From Nitrosopumilales archaeon (lineage in GTDB: Archaea; Thermoproteota; Nitrososphaeria; Nitrososphaerales; Nitrososphaeraceae): a stretch of DNA of 16,669 nucleotides. The notes under the pieces were generated by a model, which was given only the letters and a program-made list of their open reading frames with translations, was not told where the DNA came from and did not search any database. The position numbers were made by a program, and so were the translations under genes. Below are positions 1-7,974 of this stretch, in pieces. The first letter of the stretch is position 1, and each line of letters opens with the position of its first letter. The stretch lies in NCBI GenBank assembly GCA_009665115.1, contig WJXE01000011.1, positions 1-16,669 on the forward strand, given 5' to 3'.

Positions 1-8
1 GTCAGGAA

Positions 9-818
9 ATGGTTTCACTATATATGGTTTGCGGCAAAGAGATCCGAATAGGGAGACTCTTGAAGAATGGCAAGATGCTTTGTATTCCAATGGATCATGG
101 GATCAGCAACGGTCCTATCAATGGTTTGGAGAATATTCATGGTATGATTTATCAATGTGAGAACGCGGGACTTACATGCGTTCTGGTAAACAAAGGCATC
201 ATCAAAACACTGCCAACTCCCATAAATATTGGCTTAATAGCTCATTTGTCGGGCAGCACAGTACTAGGGCCATTCCCAAACAAAAAAGTTTTGATAGGAA
301 GTGTTGAAGAAGCAATAAGATTGGGTGCCGACGCAGTATCGGTTCATATAAACATCGGCGCAAAAGAAGAATCTGAAATGTTGCACGACTTAGGGATCAT
401 CTCAGATAAATGCGATGAATGGGGTATGCCACTTGTAGCAATGATGTATCCACGAGGCGAAAATATCAAACATCCTCATGATCCGCAAATTGTTGCTCAT
501 GCAGCAAGAATTGGGGCTGAAGCCGGAGCGGATTTAGTTAAAGCTGTTTATACAGGCGATGTCAACTCTTTTAGAAAGGTCATAAATAGTTGCCCGGTCC
601 CTATTGTGATAGCGGGGGGACCAAAGGCCAAGACGGATCAAGAAATTATTGAAATGTGTGCTGGGGCAATGGAGGCAGGAGCGAGCGGAGTTACGTTTGG
701 TAGAAATATATTCCAACACCGTAATCCGCCGGCAATGGTCCGTGCGTTATATAAAATCATCATAGAGGGTAAGGATACTAGGGAGGCGATCTTGCATCTT
801 GAGAGACACAAAGACTAA
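9..818 (+). CDS. aroA': 2-amino-3,7-dideoxy-D-threo-hept-6-ulosonate (ADH) synthase, class I aldolase family
   Basis: This enzyme makes the seven-carbon ADH precursor of dehydroquinate from L-aspartate semialdehyde and a 6-deoxy-5-ketofructose phosphate, the archaeal replacement for DAHP synthase (MJ0400 family). It is a cytosolic (beta/alpha)8 barrel. Visible signatures are PMDHGIS with the Asp29-His30 pair, the MYPRGE segment with Tyr147, and LVKAVYTGD with the expected Schiff-base Lys178, followed by the phosphate-binding IAGGPK and GVTFGRNIFQ stretches. The length of 269 residues matches the family. The reading frame is still open at the left edge, so the start is uncertain: ATG at 9 or ATG at 24 (beginning MVCGKEIRIG), the latter looking slightly more family-like. 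The 3' end overlaps the next gene by 20 bases, pointing to coupled expression with DHQ synthase II, the enzyme using its product. Close aldolases (fructose-bisphosphate aldolase) are the alternative, but the neighbour decides for ADH synthase. Confidence 0.93.
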   Translation: MVSLYMVCGKEIRIGRLLKNGKMLCIPMDHGISNGPINGLENIHGMIYQCENAGLTCVLVNKGIIKTLPTPINIGLIAHLSGSTVLGPFPNKKVLIGSVEEAIRLGADAVSVHINIGAKEESEMLHDLGIISDKCDEWGMPLVAMMYPRGENIKHPHDPQIVAHAARIGAEAGADLVKAVYTGDVNSFRKVINSCPVPIVIAGGPKAKTDQEIIEMCAGAMEAGASGVTFGRNIFQHRNPPAMVRALYKIIIEGKDTREAILHLERHKD

Positions 819-1860
819 AGAGATAATTGTTAGTCCAACTGTTGCTAAATCTAAGTTAGATGCTTTCTTGTCGGAGTTAAAGGATGTAAGAATTCTCAAT
901 ATCGATCCGCAGTTGGCTCCCGGGAGCGGATTCAAAACCATTTTTGAATCGAAAGATGCAGACATGATTATTTGTAAAACAATAGATGAATTAAGGAAAG
1001 CAAAGTCGACTGATAAGGTTCCAGGCTTTTACAAAAAAGTCTTCAGTAATGAAGATCTTGAAGAAGTGATATTGATGTCCACATTAGGCGCAGAGTTTGT
1101 CATAGTTGACGCTGCTAACTGGAAGATCATTCCCTTGGAAAACATAATCTCCAAACTACATAAATCGGGAACCAAGGTTTATACTATCGCTAAAAATCCG
1201 AGTGAAGTAAGAACAATGTTTGAAATTTTGGAATTGGGAGTTGATGGTGTTATACTTTCGACCGACAATCCGAAGGAAGTTGAGGTATCACGACAGTACC
1301 TTGATAATCCAATTTTTACTATTAGACCTGTCAAAGTTTTAGAGGTGAGAGAGGTTGGTAGCGGTGAAAGAGTCTGTGTAGATACTGCATCCCTGCTTAC
1401 CACAGGAGAAGGCATGCTCATTGGAAGCAGATCTAACTTTATGTTCTTAATACACAATGAATCAGAAGGATCTGCGTTTACATCGCCCAGGCCATTCAGG
1501 ATAAACGCAGGCGCGATTTACTGCTACACAATAATTCCAGGTGGTAAGACCAAATATCTCTCCGAGATCGAATCTGGCACTGAGGTCCTCATAGTGAATA
1601 AGGAGGGGGCGACTAGACGCGTAACGGTGGGAAGATCAAAAATAGAAACTCGGCCTCTGAAATTGGTTAGAGGAGAGATCAATGGAGAGGTCGGAACTAT
1701 AATATTGCAGAATGCGGAAACAATAACTTTCATGACTAGCGATGCCAAACTGATACCTGTCACAGAGGTAAAAGTCGGCGATGAGATACTCGGCTTCATA
1801 AACCCTAAGACTGGACGTCATTTTGGAATAGAAGTTGACGAGTATATCATCGAGAAATGA
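799..1860 (+). CDS. aroB': 3-dehydroquinate synthase II (archaeal AroB')
   Basis: This enzyme converts ADH to 3-dehydroquinate by oxidative deamination and cyclisation with NAD+ (MJ1249 family, unrelated to bacterial AroB). At 353 residues it has the usual length. The diagnostic region is the glycine-rich GSGERVCVDTASLL followed by TTGEGMLIGS (about residues 188-215), then SEGSAFTSPRPFRINAGA and a C-terminal half of small beta segments ending VKVGDEILGF. The start is a TTG at 799 inside the end of the ADH synthase gene, in another frame. No in-frame ATG lies near the expected N-terminus, and the sequence from TTG (MRDTKTKEIIV) fits the family. A T7 run 29 bases downstream of the stop probably ends the aroA'-aroB' transcript. 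Confidence 0.93.
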   Translation: MRDTKTKEIIVSPTVAKSKLDAFLSELKDVRILNIDPQLAPGSGFKTIFESKDADMIICKTIDELRKAKSTDKVPGFYKKVFSNEDLEEVILMSTLGAEFVIVDAANWKIIPLENIISKLHKSGTKVYTIAKNPSEVRTMFEILELGVDGVILSTDNPKEVEVSRQYLDNPIFTIRPVKVLEVREVGSGERVCVDTASLLTTGEGMLIGSRSNFMFLIHNESEGSAFTSPRPFRINAGAIYCYTIIPGGKTKYLSEIESGTEVLIVNKEGATRRVTVGRSKIETRPLKLVRGEINGEVGTIILQNAETITFMTSDAKLIPVTEVKVGDEILGFINPKTGRHFGIEVDEYIIEK

Positions 1861-1888
1861 ATACAATGGTAACTATAGGCAGGAAATA

Positions 1889-1895
1889 TTTTTTT
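1889..1895 (+). terminator. T-tract terminator behind aroB'
   Basis: A run of seven T residues lies 29 bases after the DHQ synthase II stop codon. Archaeal RNA polymerase commonly stops at such T tracts without a hairpin. It separates aroA'-aroB' from the methyltransferase gene, which has a TATA-like element of its own just downstream. There is no clear stem upstream. Confidence 0.45.
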
Positions 1896-1911
1896 AATCG
1901 GAAAGTCGATT

Positions 1912-1920
1912 ATTTTAAAG
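1912..1920 (+). promoter_or_regulatory. TATA-like element before the DNA methyltransferase gene
   Basis: The AT-rich element ATTTTAAAG sits about 41 bases before the ATG at 1957. An archaeal TATA box this far upstream would place transcription start near 1942 and give a leader of about 15 bases. The match is moderate and the surroundings are AT-rich, so it is tentative. Confidence 0.3.
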
Positions 1921-1956
1921 CATTCGGAATATGGACAAATCAATAATATATCATTG

Positions 1957-2835
1957 ATGCAGGTAGAGCAAAATGTTGTTAATGTAATAATTGGTGGCAA
2001 CTGTAAAGAAGTATTGAAGAGAATTTCCCCCAATTCGGTACAATTGACCATAACCTCACCCCCATATAGAAATGCAATTGATTACGAAATGCATGCCTCT
2101 GGAAACGGGGGATATTATCGTGGCAGGTCTAATATTGAAACTAGCGATTATCTTGATGAAATGGTAGAGATTTTTAATGATAAGGTCTATAAAGTAACCA
2201 CAGAGGGGGGTTACTGTTGTATAGTTATCGCCAACGAAGTAGTCAATGGGACGATTCTGCCGTTACCGCATATCCTATTATCCAAACTGGTTCAACCCTC
2301 CGGTCAATGGAATCTTCATGAGGAGATTATTTGGCATAAGGTGACCGGTGGTACTAACAGATATGGCTCTTTTGTAATCAATCCATATCCAAAGTATTAT
2401 AGAGCTAATATTATGCACGAATTCATTCTGGTATTAAGGAAAGGAAACGTGAAGTCTGGCAGAACGCAACGCGACGAGACACTTCCGGCAACGCACGAGG
2501 AGTGGACAAAAGAGATTGCCAATTCCGTTTGGCATATTGCACCTGTACCCCCAGGATACATAACGCATCCATGTCCATTTCCGGAAGAAATACCATACAG
2601 ACTTATGAAGTTATACTCTTACGAGGGAGACACAGTTCTCGATCCCTTCAATGGCAGCGGCCAGACCACAAAGGTGGCATCGCACTTCAATCGACGGTAC
2701 ATAGGAATAGAAATAGTGAACGAATACATACAACTAGCAATCGCGAGACTTGCGGAGGAACAACTGCATATAAGATCTGAAGCGCTGATTGCAAACTGGA
2801 AAAAAATTCCGTCACATTGCTCAAATAAGCAATAG
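1957..2835 (+). CDS. Orphan DNA methyltransferase, N4-cytosine/N6-adenine type, beta-class motif order
   Basis: This protein transfers a methyl group from S-adenosylmethionine to an exocyclic amino group in DNA. The catalytic motif IV, TSPPY, lies at residues 33-37 and the SAM-binding motif DPFNGSGQT at residues 229-237, followed by RYIGIEI. Catalytic motif before SAM motif is the beta-class order; SPPY is shared by N4-cytosine and some N6-adenine enzymes, so the base cannot be decided. The length of 292 residues suits a compact solitary enzyme. A TTG at 1954 is directly before the ATG at 1957; the ATG is chosen. No restriction endonuclease or specificity subunit is nearby, so it looks like an orphan enzyme that marks or regulates DNA, or a remnant of a restriction system. 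Its place between aroB' and aroD is unusual: it breaks the aromatic pathway locus. Confidence 0.88.
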   Translation: MQVEQNVVNVIIGGNCKEVLKRISPNSVQLTITSPPYRNAIDYEMHASGNGGYYRGRSNIETSDYLDEMVEIFNDKVYKVTTEGGYCCIVIANEVVNGTILPLPHILLSKLVQPSGQWNLHEEIIWHKVTGGTNRYGSFVINPYPKYYRANIMHEFILVLRKGNVKSGRTQRDETLPATHEEWTKEIANSVWHIAPVPPGYITHPCPFPEEIPYRLMKLYSYEGDTVLDPFNGSGQTTKVASHFNRRYIGIEIVNEYIQLAIARLAEEQLHIRSEALIANWKKIPSHCSNKQ

Positions 2836-2844
2836 CGTTATCAT

Positions 2845-2853
2845 CTTTAATTA
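2845..2853 (+). promoter_or_regulatory. Possible TATA box before the zinc-finger/aroD transcript
   Basis: The AT-rich element CTTTAATTA lies about 35 bases before the ATG at 2884, which would put transcription start near 2876 with a leader of roughly 8 bases. It could drive the zinc-finger gene and the aroD-aroE-kinase-aroA run behind it, because no better promoter is seen before aroD. The assignment rests on position and composition only. Confidence 0.3.
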
Positions 2854-2883
2854 TCTGTTGGTGGTATAATAATCTGATAGGAA

Positions 2884-3033
2884 ATGGCGGCATCTACCTC
2901 ATCGAACATTAAGTCTCCAAAATCACACCGCTGCAGTCGGTGCGGACTAGTGTTCGACAGCATGGAAGCTTTGAGTGCACATGAACGGATGGAACACGAC
3001 AAATCAAGTCACCCCCCGGCGGGAGTCGGTTAG
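2884..3033 (+). CDS. Small C2H2 zinc-finger protein (49 residues)
   Basis: This short gene encodes 49 residues with one classical zinc finger: Cys17-x2-Cys20-x12-His33-x4-His38, with Phe24 and Leu30 at the usual hydrophobic core positions. Stand-alone C2H2 miniproteins of this kind are common in Thaumarchaeota, and their roles (DNA, RNA or protein binding) are mostly unknown. It lies 48 bases after the methyltransferase stop and 28 bases before the aroD start on the same strand, so it may share a transcript with aroD-aroE-kinase-aroA. The ATG at 2884 follows AGGAA closely. The N-terminal 14 residues are Ser-rich and the tail after the finger is short and Pro/Gly-rich. The finger pattern makes it very likely real; the function is open. 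Confidence 0.82.
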   Translation: MAASTSSNIKSPKSHRCSRCGLVFDSMEALSAHERMEHDKSSHPPAGVG

Positions 3034-3061
3034 CTATCATTAGGTAGAAGATGATCTATCA

Positions 3062-3769
3062 TTGCCTAAAATTTGTGCATCGATAGCATCACCAGCGCTT
3101 GAAGACCTAAAGAAGCAAATCAAACGAGCCTTTTCCTACGGGGCAGACTTCGTCGAGATTCGATTCGATTTTCTGATGCTGGCAGATATGCAAGAAGCCT
3201 TAGAGATTGTGAAAGGCATAAGAAAGAGGGCGGTTTTCACTCTCAGGTCGGCGCAACAGAAAGGCAAATTTACAGGGACCAAAGAAGATCGAATTTTTTG
3301 GTTAAAGCAACTGTCACTATCCCAGCCAATGCTGCTCGATGTTGAACTCGAGACTTTGCTTGACAACGACGAGTTAGTAGATTTCGTTGCAGAACAAGAA
3401 ACTCGGATATTAGTTTCTTGGCATGACTTTGAAAAAACGCCGACCAATGACAAACTCGTAGATGTTTTAGGGCAAATGAGGATATACAGCAATTACGTGA
3501 AGATCGCGACCGCTGCCCAAAATGTTCACGACTGCATACGACTTCTCGATCTGTATGACGACACAACCGAACTAAACTTAATATCATTCGCAATGGGAGA
3601 ACTAGGAATTTTATCTCGTATTCTATGTACGATCTATGGAAATGCGCCTTTTACCTATGCTGCTCTAGAAGATGCAGTTGCCCCAGGTCAACTGACGGTA
3701 CAACAAATGAGAAAGCTATATGATAGGATTGATCTCTGCTCAGGCAAAATCAATGCAAGACTTATTTAA
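3062..3769 (+). CDS. aroD: 3-dehydroquinate dehydratase, type I
   Basis: This enzyme dehydrates 3-dehydroquinate to 3-dehydroshikimate through a Schiff base. The signatures of the type I class are all visible: EIRFDF (Glu32, Arg34, Asp36), FTLRSAQQKGKFTG, the general acid/base His121 in SWHDF, the Schiff-base Lys147 in VKIATAA, the substrate loop FAMGELGILSR, and APGQLT near the C-terminus. The length of 235 residues fits archaeal members, which are shorter than E. coli AroD. The start is TTG at 3062; it gives MPKICASI, the typical family beginning. The stop overlaps the start of aroE by 17 bases, which suggests translational coupling. Confidence 0.95.
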   Translation: MPKICASIASPALEDLKKQIKRAFSYGADFVEIRFDFLMLADMQEALEIVKGIRKRAVFTLRSAQQKGKFTGTKEDRIFWLKQLSLSQPMLLDVELETLLDNDELVDFVAEQETRILVSWHDFEKTPTNDKLVDVLGQMRIYSNYVKIATAAQNVHDCIRLLDLYDDTTELNLISFAMGELGILSRILCTIYGNAPFTYAALEDAVAPGQLTVQQMRKLYDRIDLCSGKINARLI

Positions 3770-4598
3770 AACGTATTGTATCATCGGAGACCCTATTGAC
3801 TATTCATTATCACCCGCAATGCACAATGCGGCGTTCAAGTCAGTTGGCCTCAACTGTGCCTATATTGCATTTCGAGTACCCAAAGGCGAGCTCGAGGTCT
3901 CTCTTGGTTCTCTTCGTGCTACCAACATATCTGGCTTCAATGTTACAATACCGCATAAGGTTGGTATCATACCGTATATCGACGAACTTGATCCTTCTGC
4001 CAAGAAATCTAACGCAGTTAATACAGTTCACTGCATTGAAGGAACTTTCAAGGGCTATAACACGGATGTCCAAGGCTTCATAGAACCTCTGCACAAACGT
4101 CGTGTAAGCTTTAACGGAATGAAAATTCTTCTGATAGGATCTGGGGGGGCAGCACGAGCAATAATTGCTGCCCTCTCGAATGAAATAGGAATCTCCCACA
4201 TAATAATCGCAAATAGGACAAGGAAAAATGCGGATGAACTCATAACAATGGCTTCTAATCTTGGATTAAGTGCTAACTTTACCAGGATTGAGTATTTGGG
4301 AGAACATGCGCTCAAGTCAGATTTAATTATTAATTCCACTCCTAGTGGGATGAATGATGAGCAAAGTATTGTGGATTATGAGCATATAAGTAAAGACAGC
4401 ATTGTTTACGACATTGTGTACTCACCAATGGTAACAAATTTAATTGAACAGGCAAAAAATGCAAAAGCCACAGTCATTTATGGATATGAGATGCTCCTGG
4501 CGCAAGGGTCGAAAGCGTTCGAAATCTGGACAGGGATAACTGCGCCGCTGGAAGCAATGAAAAAAGCTCTCTTCGGTCCTTTCGGTGAACCCTTGTGA
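3753..4598 (+). CDS. aroE: Shikimate 5-dehydrogenase
   Basis: This enzyme reduces 3-dehydroshikimate to shikimate, usually with NADPH. The N-terminal substrate domain shows SLSPAMHNAAF, NVTIPHKVG with catalytic Lys69, and YNTDVQGF with catalytic Asp105. The Rossmann domain begins at LLIGSGGAARA and continues with NRTRKNA, where the NRT triplet is the usual NADP-preferring loop. GYEMLLAQGSKAFEIWTG closes the substrate site. The ATG at 3753 gives 281 residues and begins seven residues before YCIIGDP, as in the family. An in-frame ATG at 3720 would add 11 residues and lengthen the overlap with aroD to 50 bases, so I prefer 3753. The stop codon overlaps the kinase GTG start by four bases. Confidence 0.94.
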   Translation: MQDLFKTYCIIGDPIDYSLSPAMHNAAFKSVGLNCAYIAFRVPKGELEVSLGSLRATNISGFNVTIPHKVGIIPYIDELDPSAKKSNAVNTVHCIEGTFKGYNTDVQGFIEPLHKRRVSFNGMKILLIGSGGAARAIIAALSNEIGISHIIIANRTRKNADELITMASNLGLSANFTRIEYLGEHALKSDLIINSTPSGMNDEQSIVDYEHISKDSIVYDIVYSPMVTNLIEQAKNAKATVIYGYEMLLAQGSKAFEIWTGITAPLEAMKKALFGPFGEPL

Positions 4599-5449
4599 TA
4601 AAAAAAAGAGTACGCGCAACGGTACACGGCGCAATTTCTATCGTAAATGCCCTTGCGACTTGCAGCGGCTGCGCACTCGGAATCTCCCTCAGAGTTACAG
4701 CAGAGGCAGACTTGAGATCCGGGGAAGGCATTCGATCTCAAACAGTTAACGAGAAACTTATACGCAATATAGTTTACAACACAATACCAGAGGAGATCCT
4801 TGCGGAGAATTCAGTTTACATAAGTGTCGAGTCAGAAATTCCTATGGGATTCGGATTGAAAAGTTCTAGCGCGGTTTCTGACGCTGTCGCGTTGGCTTGT
4901 AGCAAACTTGTTAAAGAGGATATAGAAGACTATGTTGTGTTAGATCGTGCCGTTCTTGCATCACTCGATGCGGGAGTAACTATAACAGGAGCATACGATG
5001 ACTCTTCTGCTTGTTATTTTGGTGGGTTCGTAGTAACGAATAACCGTACACACGAAATAATACATCATCAAGAGGCTCCTCACAGCCTCTCTGCGATAAT
5101 CTTCATTCCTAAAGCCACACGAAGAGGTAATATGAGCAAGGTAGACACAATGTCAAATTTGTTCGGGGAGGCCTTCAAGTTCGCGACGGCCGGCGAGTAT
5201 TGGAAGGCCATGAATCTGAACGGTATGCTTCTTTCCACCAGCTTATCCGCAGAATACGAGCCTGTTCTAAAAGCAATACAAGGAGGGGCATTGGCTGCTA
5301 GCATCTCGGGCAATGGCCCGGCTATTGCTGCGGTATCGAATAAAGAAAATATGGAAGATATTAAGGCGGCTTTTGCCAAGTTTAATGGGAGCGTGATTGT
5401 TTCCAAAATCAACAATGAAAAGGCAACGGCGGAAACATTAGTTGGTTAG
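4595..5449 (+). CDS. Archaeal shikimate kinase, GHMP family
   Basis: This enzyme phosphorylates shikimate at the 3-hydroxyl using ATP. It belongs to the GHMP kinase superfamily (homoserine kinase, mevalonate kinase relatives), not to the P-loop bacterial AroK/AroL. The ATP-binding motif is PMGFGLKSSSAVS at residues 83-95, and the C-terminal motif is SISGNGPAIAAV; the N-terminus ATVHGAISIVNALAT is typical of the archaeal kinase. At 284 residues it has the normal length. Translation starts at GTG 4595, overlapping the aroE stop by four bases, the classic coupled arrangement. Homoserine kinase is the main alternative from the fold alone, but the place between aroE and aroA and the N-terminal sequence settle it. 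Confidence 0.93.
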   Translation: MIKKRVRATVHGAISIVNALATCSGCALGISLRVTAEADLRSGEGIRSQTVNEKLIRNIVYNTIPEEILAENSVYISVESEIPMGFGLKSSSAVSDAVALACSKLVKEDIEDYVVLDRAVLASLDAGVTITGAYDDSSACYFGGFVVTNNRTHEIIHHQEAPHSLSAIIFIPKATRRGNMSKVDTMSNLFGEAFKFATAGEYWKAMNLNGMLLSTSLSAEYEPVLKAIQGGALAASISGNGPAIAAVSNKENMEDIKAAFAKFNGSVIVSKINNEKATAETLVG

Positions 5450-6740
5450 AATTCTGATTACGAAATCAAGTATTAATGGCATTATAAGATGTCCATCAAG
5501 TAAGAGCTACAGTCATAGGGCAATTGCTATCGCGTCGCTTGCTGACGGAAAGTCTACTATCAAAAATCCTCTGTTTTCTCGCGACACACTTGCAACTATT
5601 TCAGCTTGCAAGGCACTCGGAGTCGTAACAAGACAGGATAATTTTGTGGTACATATAAAAGGCAGACATAGTTTTACAGTGCCAGAAAATGTAATCAACG
5701 CAGAGAATTCCGGTACGACGATAAGACTAATGACCACGATGTCTGCTCTAGTAAAGAGCGGACTCACGATTCTTACTGGTGACGAAAGTCTTCGTAAGCG
5801 GCCCATGCAGCCTTTGTTGGATTCTCTCAGCAAATTGGGGGTACAAGCGTATTCCACTAAAATCGATGGGACCCCTCCGCTCATAGTTAAAGGTGGCGGG
5901 ATAAAGGGAGGAACAACTGATGTAGACGGAAGTGTGTCAAGCCAGTTTGTCTCGTCTCTTCTCATTTCGTGCGTATATGCCGATTCTACTGTTGAAATAA
6001 GAATCAAGGGGGGACAAGTTTCAAAACCGTATATTGAGTCGACGCTTGCAACCATGAAAGCATTTGGTGTTACAGTGCATAACGAGGGTTTCAGAGAATA
6101 TCACCTCCCCTCTGCATCATATAAACCGACCATTTTTGAAGTTCCCAGCGATCTTTCAAGCGCCGCATTAATTCTTACTGCAGGACTTCTACTAGGTGAT
6201 GAACTGACAATAACTGGAATAAACTTCGGTCTTCCTCAAGCTGATTCAGACATATTGGACATTATTAGGACAATGGATGGAAGAATAAAAGTTAACAGAC
6301 AAAAAGGTGAAATTCGAGTGTATGGTACAGAACAGTTGTGTGGCGGGGAATTTGACCTTTCTGATACCCCAGATCTTTTGCCTGTTGTATCTGTACTAGC
6401 TCTGAAGGCAAGATCTCCAGTCAGAATAACGGGGATCGGACATGCAAGATTGAAAGAAACAGACAGAGTCGCAAACATCGCCTCGCAGTTAACAAAATTG
6501 GGGGCAACGATTAAGGAAGGAAAAAATGAATTACTAATAATTGCTCCTAAAAATTTGAAAAATGCATCCCTAGAATCTTTCAACGATCATAGGCTGTTTA
6601 TGGCATTTACTATTGTCGCGATGCTGACAAAAAAATCTACTGTTGCCGGTGTTGAATCAGTTGATGTATCATATCCGAACTTTATTCAAGACGTTATGGA
6701 ACTCGGAGGTAACATTAAACCGACGGCGGATCGCGAATAA
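5442..6740 (+). CDS. aroA: 5-enolpyruvylshikimate-3-phosphate (EPSP) synthase
   Basis: This enzyme joins phosphoenolpyruvate to shikimate 3-phosphate, the sixth step toward chorismate. Substrate-site motifs are present: PSSKSYSHR (Lys21, Ser22, Arg26), NSGTTIR at residues 89-95, LRKRPMQP, SVSSQFVSSLL, LSDTPDLLP, RLKETDR and the late NDHRLFMAF. The 432 residues match the two-domain inside-out barrel family. The start is TTG at 5442, eight bases inside the end of the kinase gene; the resulting MVRILITKSSINGIIRCP places PSSKS at the usual distance. It closes the aroD-aroE-kinase-aroA run; the next gene has its own promoter region. Confidence 0.95.
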   Translation: MVRILITKSSINGIIRCPSSKSYSHRAIAIASLADGKSTIKNPLFSRDTLATISACKALGVVTRQDNFVVHIKGRHSFTVPENVINAENSGTTIRLMTTMSALVKSGLTILTGDESLRKRPMQPLLDSLSKLGVQAYSTKIDGTPPLIVKGGGIKGGTTDVDGSVSSQFVSSLLISCVYADSTVEIRIKGGQVSKPYIESTLATMKAFGVTVHNEGFREYHLPSASYKPTIFEVPSDLSSAALILTAGLLLGDELTITGINFGLPQADSDILDIIRTMDGRIKVNRQKGEIRVYGTEQLCGGEFDLSDTPDLLPVVSVLALKARSPVRITGIGHARLKETDRVANIASQLTKLGATIKEGKNELLIIAPKNLKNASLESFNDHRLFMAFTIVAMLTKKSTVAGVESVDVSYPNFIQDVMELGGNIKPTADRE

Positions 6741-6817
6741 TAATAACTTGCACTAGATCCGCTGACCAGAATTTTCTGTATATATTTGGACGAGCGTCAG
6801 AGTTCTACATCAGAAAT

Positions 6818-6829
6818 TTAATTTAAAAA
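6818..6829 (+). promoter_or_regulatory. TATA box of the aroC-mutase/aminotransferase-tyrA transcript
   Basis: The 133 bases between aroA and aroC contain the strongly AT-rich TTAATTTAAAAA, a good match to an archaeal TATA box. Transcription would start near 6850, about 22 bases before the aroC ATG. A second AT stretch at 6833-6840 is closer and could serve instead. Either way the last three aromatic genes look able to be transcribed separately from the upstream run. Confidence 0.5.
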
Positions 6830-6873
6830 GCCAATATATATGGAACATGAATAAGATTGCCTGACTACAGTAG

Positions 6874-7974
6874 ATGCCAGGAAATATACTCGGCGAGCGT
6901 TTTGTTACGATGAGTTTCGGCGAGAGTCACGGTAAATGTGTGGGGATGGTGGTGGATGGATGCCCAGCGGGTCTGCCTCTTCATGAGTCAGATATTCAGT
7001 CGCAGCTCGACCGCAGAAGACCCGGTACATCTGTGATCACGACCCAGAGAAAAGAAGAGGACAAGGTTGAGATCATATCTGGAATGTATAATGGATTTAC
7101 GAGCGGTGCGCCAATTTGTATGCTAATATGGAATCAGGATCAAGATTCAGGGCCTTATGAATTAATCAAAACAAAACCTCGACCTGGACACGCTGATTAT
7201 CAGGCGATGGTAAAATACGGGGGTTTCGCTGATTATAGGGGAGGTGGGAGATTTTCAGGCAGGCTAACTGCTACTTTGGTAATGGCAGGTTCGGTAGCTC
7301 AGAAATTACTCCAATATTCACTCGGGATAGAGACGATAGCTTATACAAAGGAGATCGGTGGCATCACGGCAGAATCGATTGATTTGATGGAGGCCAAAAA
7401 GAACAGATACACAAACGACGTAAGATGCCCCGACATCGCGAAAGCAGAAAAAATGAAAGCCGCAATCATGGAAGCGAGGAGAGACGGTGACTCACTTGGG
7501 GGCATTATAGAGTGTATCAGTACAGGACTGCCTGTAGGGCTGGGAGAGCCAATATTTGCATCTTTAGAATCTGACCTCAGCAAGGCTCTCTTCAGCGTTC
7601 CAGCGGTCAAGGCAGTGGAATTTGGGTCCGGTTTCAACGGTACTAAGCGCCGAGGATCGGAAAATAACGACCGCTATATTAAACAAGAGGGCAGGATAAT
7701 TACCACTACTAATAACTCTGGTGGTATATTAGGAGGTTTATCAAGTGGGATGCCTCTTGTGATAAGGATCGGTTTCAAGCCAGCGTCATCGATTGCCAAA
7801 ACTCAGAGAACTGTCGATCTTTTGACTGGCGCACAAATAGACCTCAATGTTCCTGGGAGACATGATCCATGTGTTGTGCCAAGAGCACCTCCAATAATAG
7901 AATGCGTCGTATCAATGGTATTGACTGATCATGCTCTTAGAGGCGGATTTATCCCACCGGTATTAAATAGGTGA
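6874..7974 (+). CDS. aroC: Chorismate synthase
   Basis: This enzyme removes phosphate from EPSP to give chorismate and needs reduced FMN. The three family signatures are clear: SFGESHG with His19, the central RPGHADY and DYRGGGRFSGR stretch, and the C-terminal GGILGGLSSGMPLVIR followed by GRHDPCVVPRA. The length of 366 residues is normal for a monofunctional enzyme, with no flavin reductase domain attached. The ATG at 6874 starts MPGNILGERF, where families usually begin. It ends at 7974 and the next gene starts at the very next base. Confidence 0.96.
   Translation: MPGNILGERFVTMSFGESHGKCVGMVVDGCPAGLPLHESDIQSQLDRRRPGTSVITTQRKEEDKVEIISGMYNGFTSGAPICMLIWNQDQDSGPYELIKTKPRPGHADYQAMVKYGGFADYRGGGRFSGRLTATLVMAGSVAQKLLQYSLGIETIAYTKEIGGITAESIDLMEAKKNRYTNDVRCPDIAKAEKMKAAIMEARRDGDSLGGIIECISTGLPVGLGEPIFASLESDLSKALFSVPAVKAVEFGSGFNGTKRRGSENNDRYIKQEGRIITTTNNSGGILGGLSSGMPLVIRIGFKPASSIAKTQRTVDLLTGAQIDLNVPGRHDPCVVPRAPPIIECVVSMVLTDHALRGGFIPPVLNR

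Noticed and set aside
1957..2835. A complete restriction-modification system
   Set aside because: No endonuclease or specificity subunit is found in the neighbouring frames; only the methyltransferase is present.
3720..3752. Earlier ATG start for aroE at 3720
   Set aside because: It would add 11 residues not expected in the family and extend the overlap with aroD to 50 bases; ATG 3753 fits better.
5513..6055. 180-codon antisense frame in aroA
   Set aside because: It is opposite the EPSP synthase gene, whose motifs are all intact; the antisense frame shows no domain.
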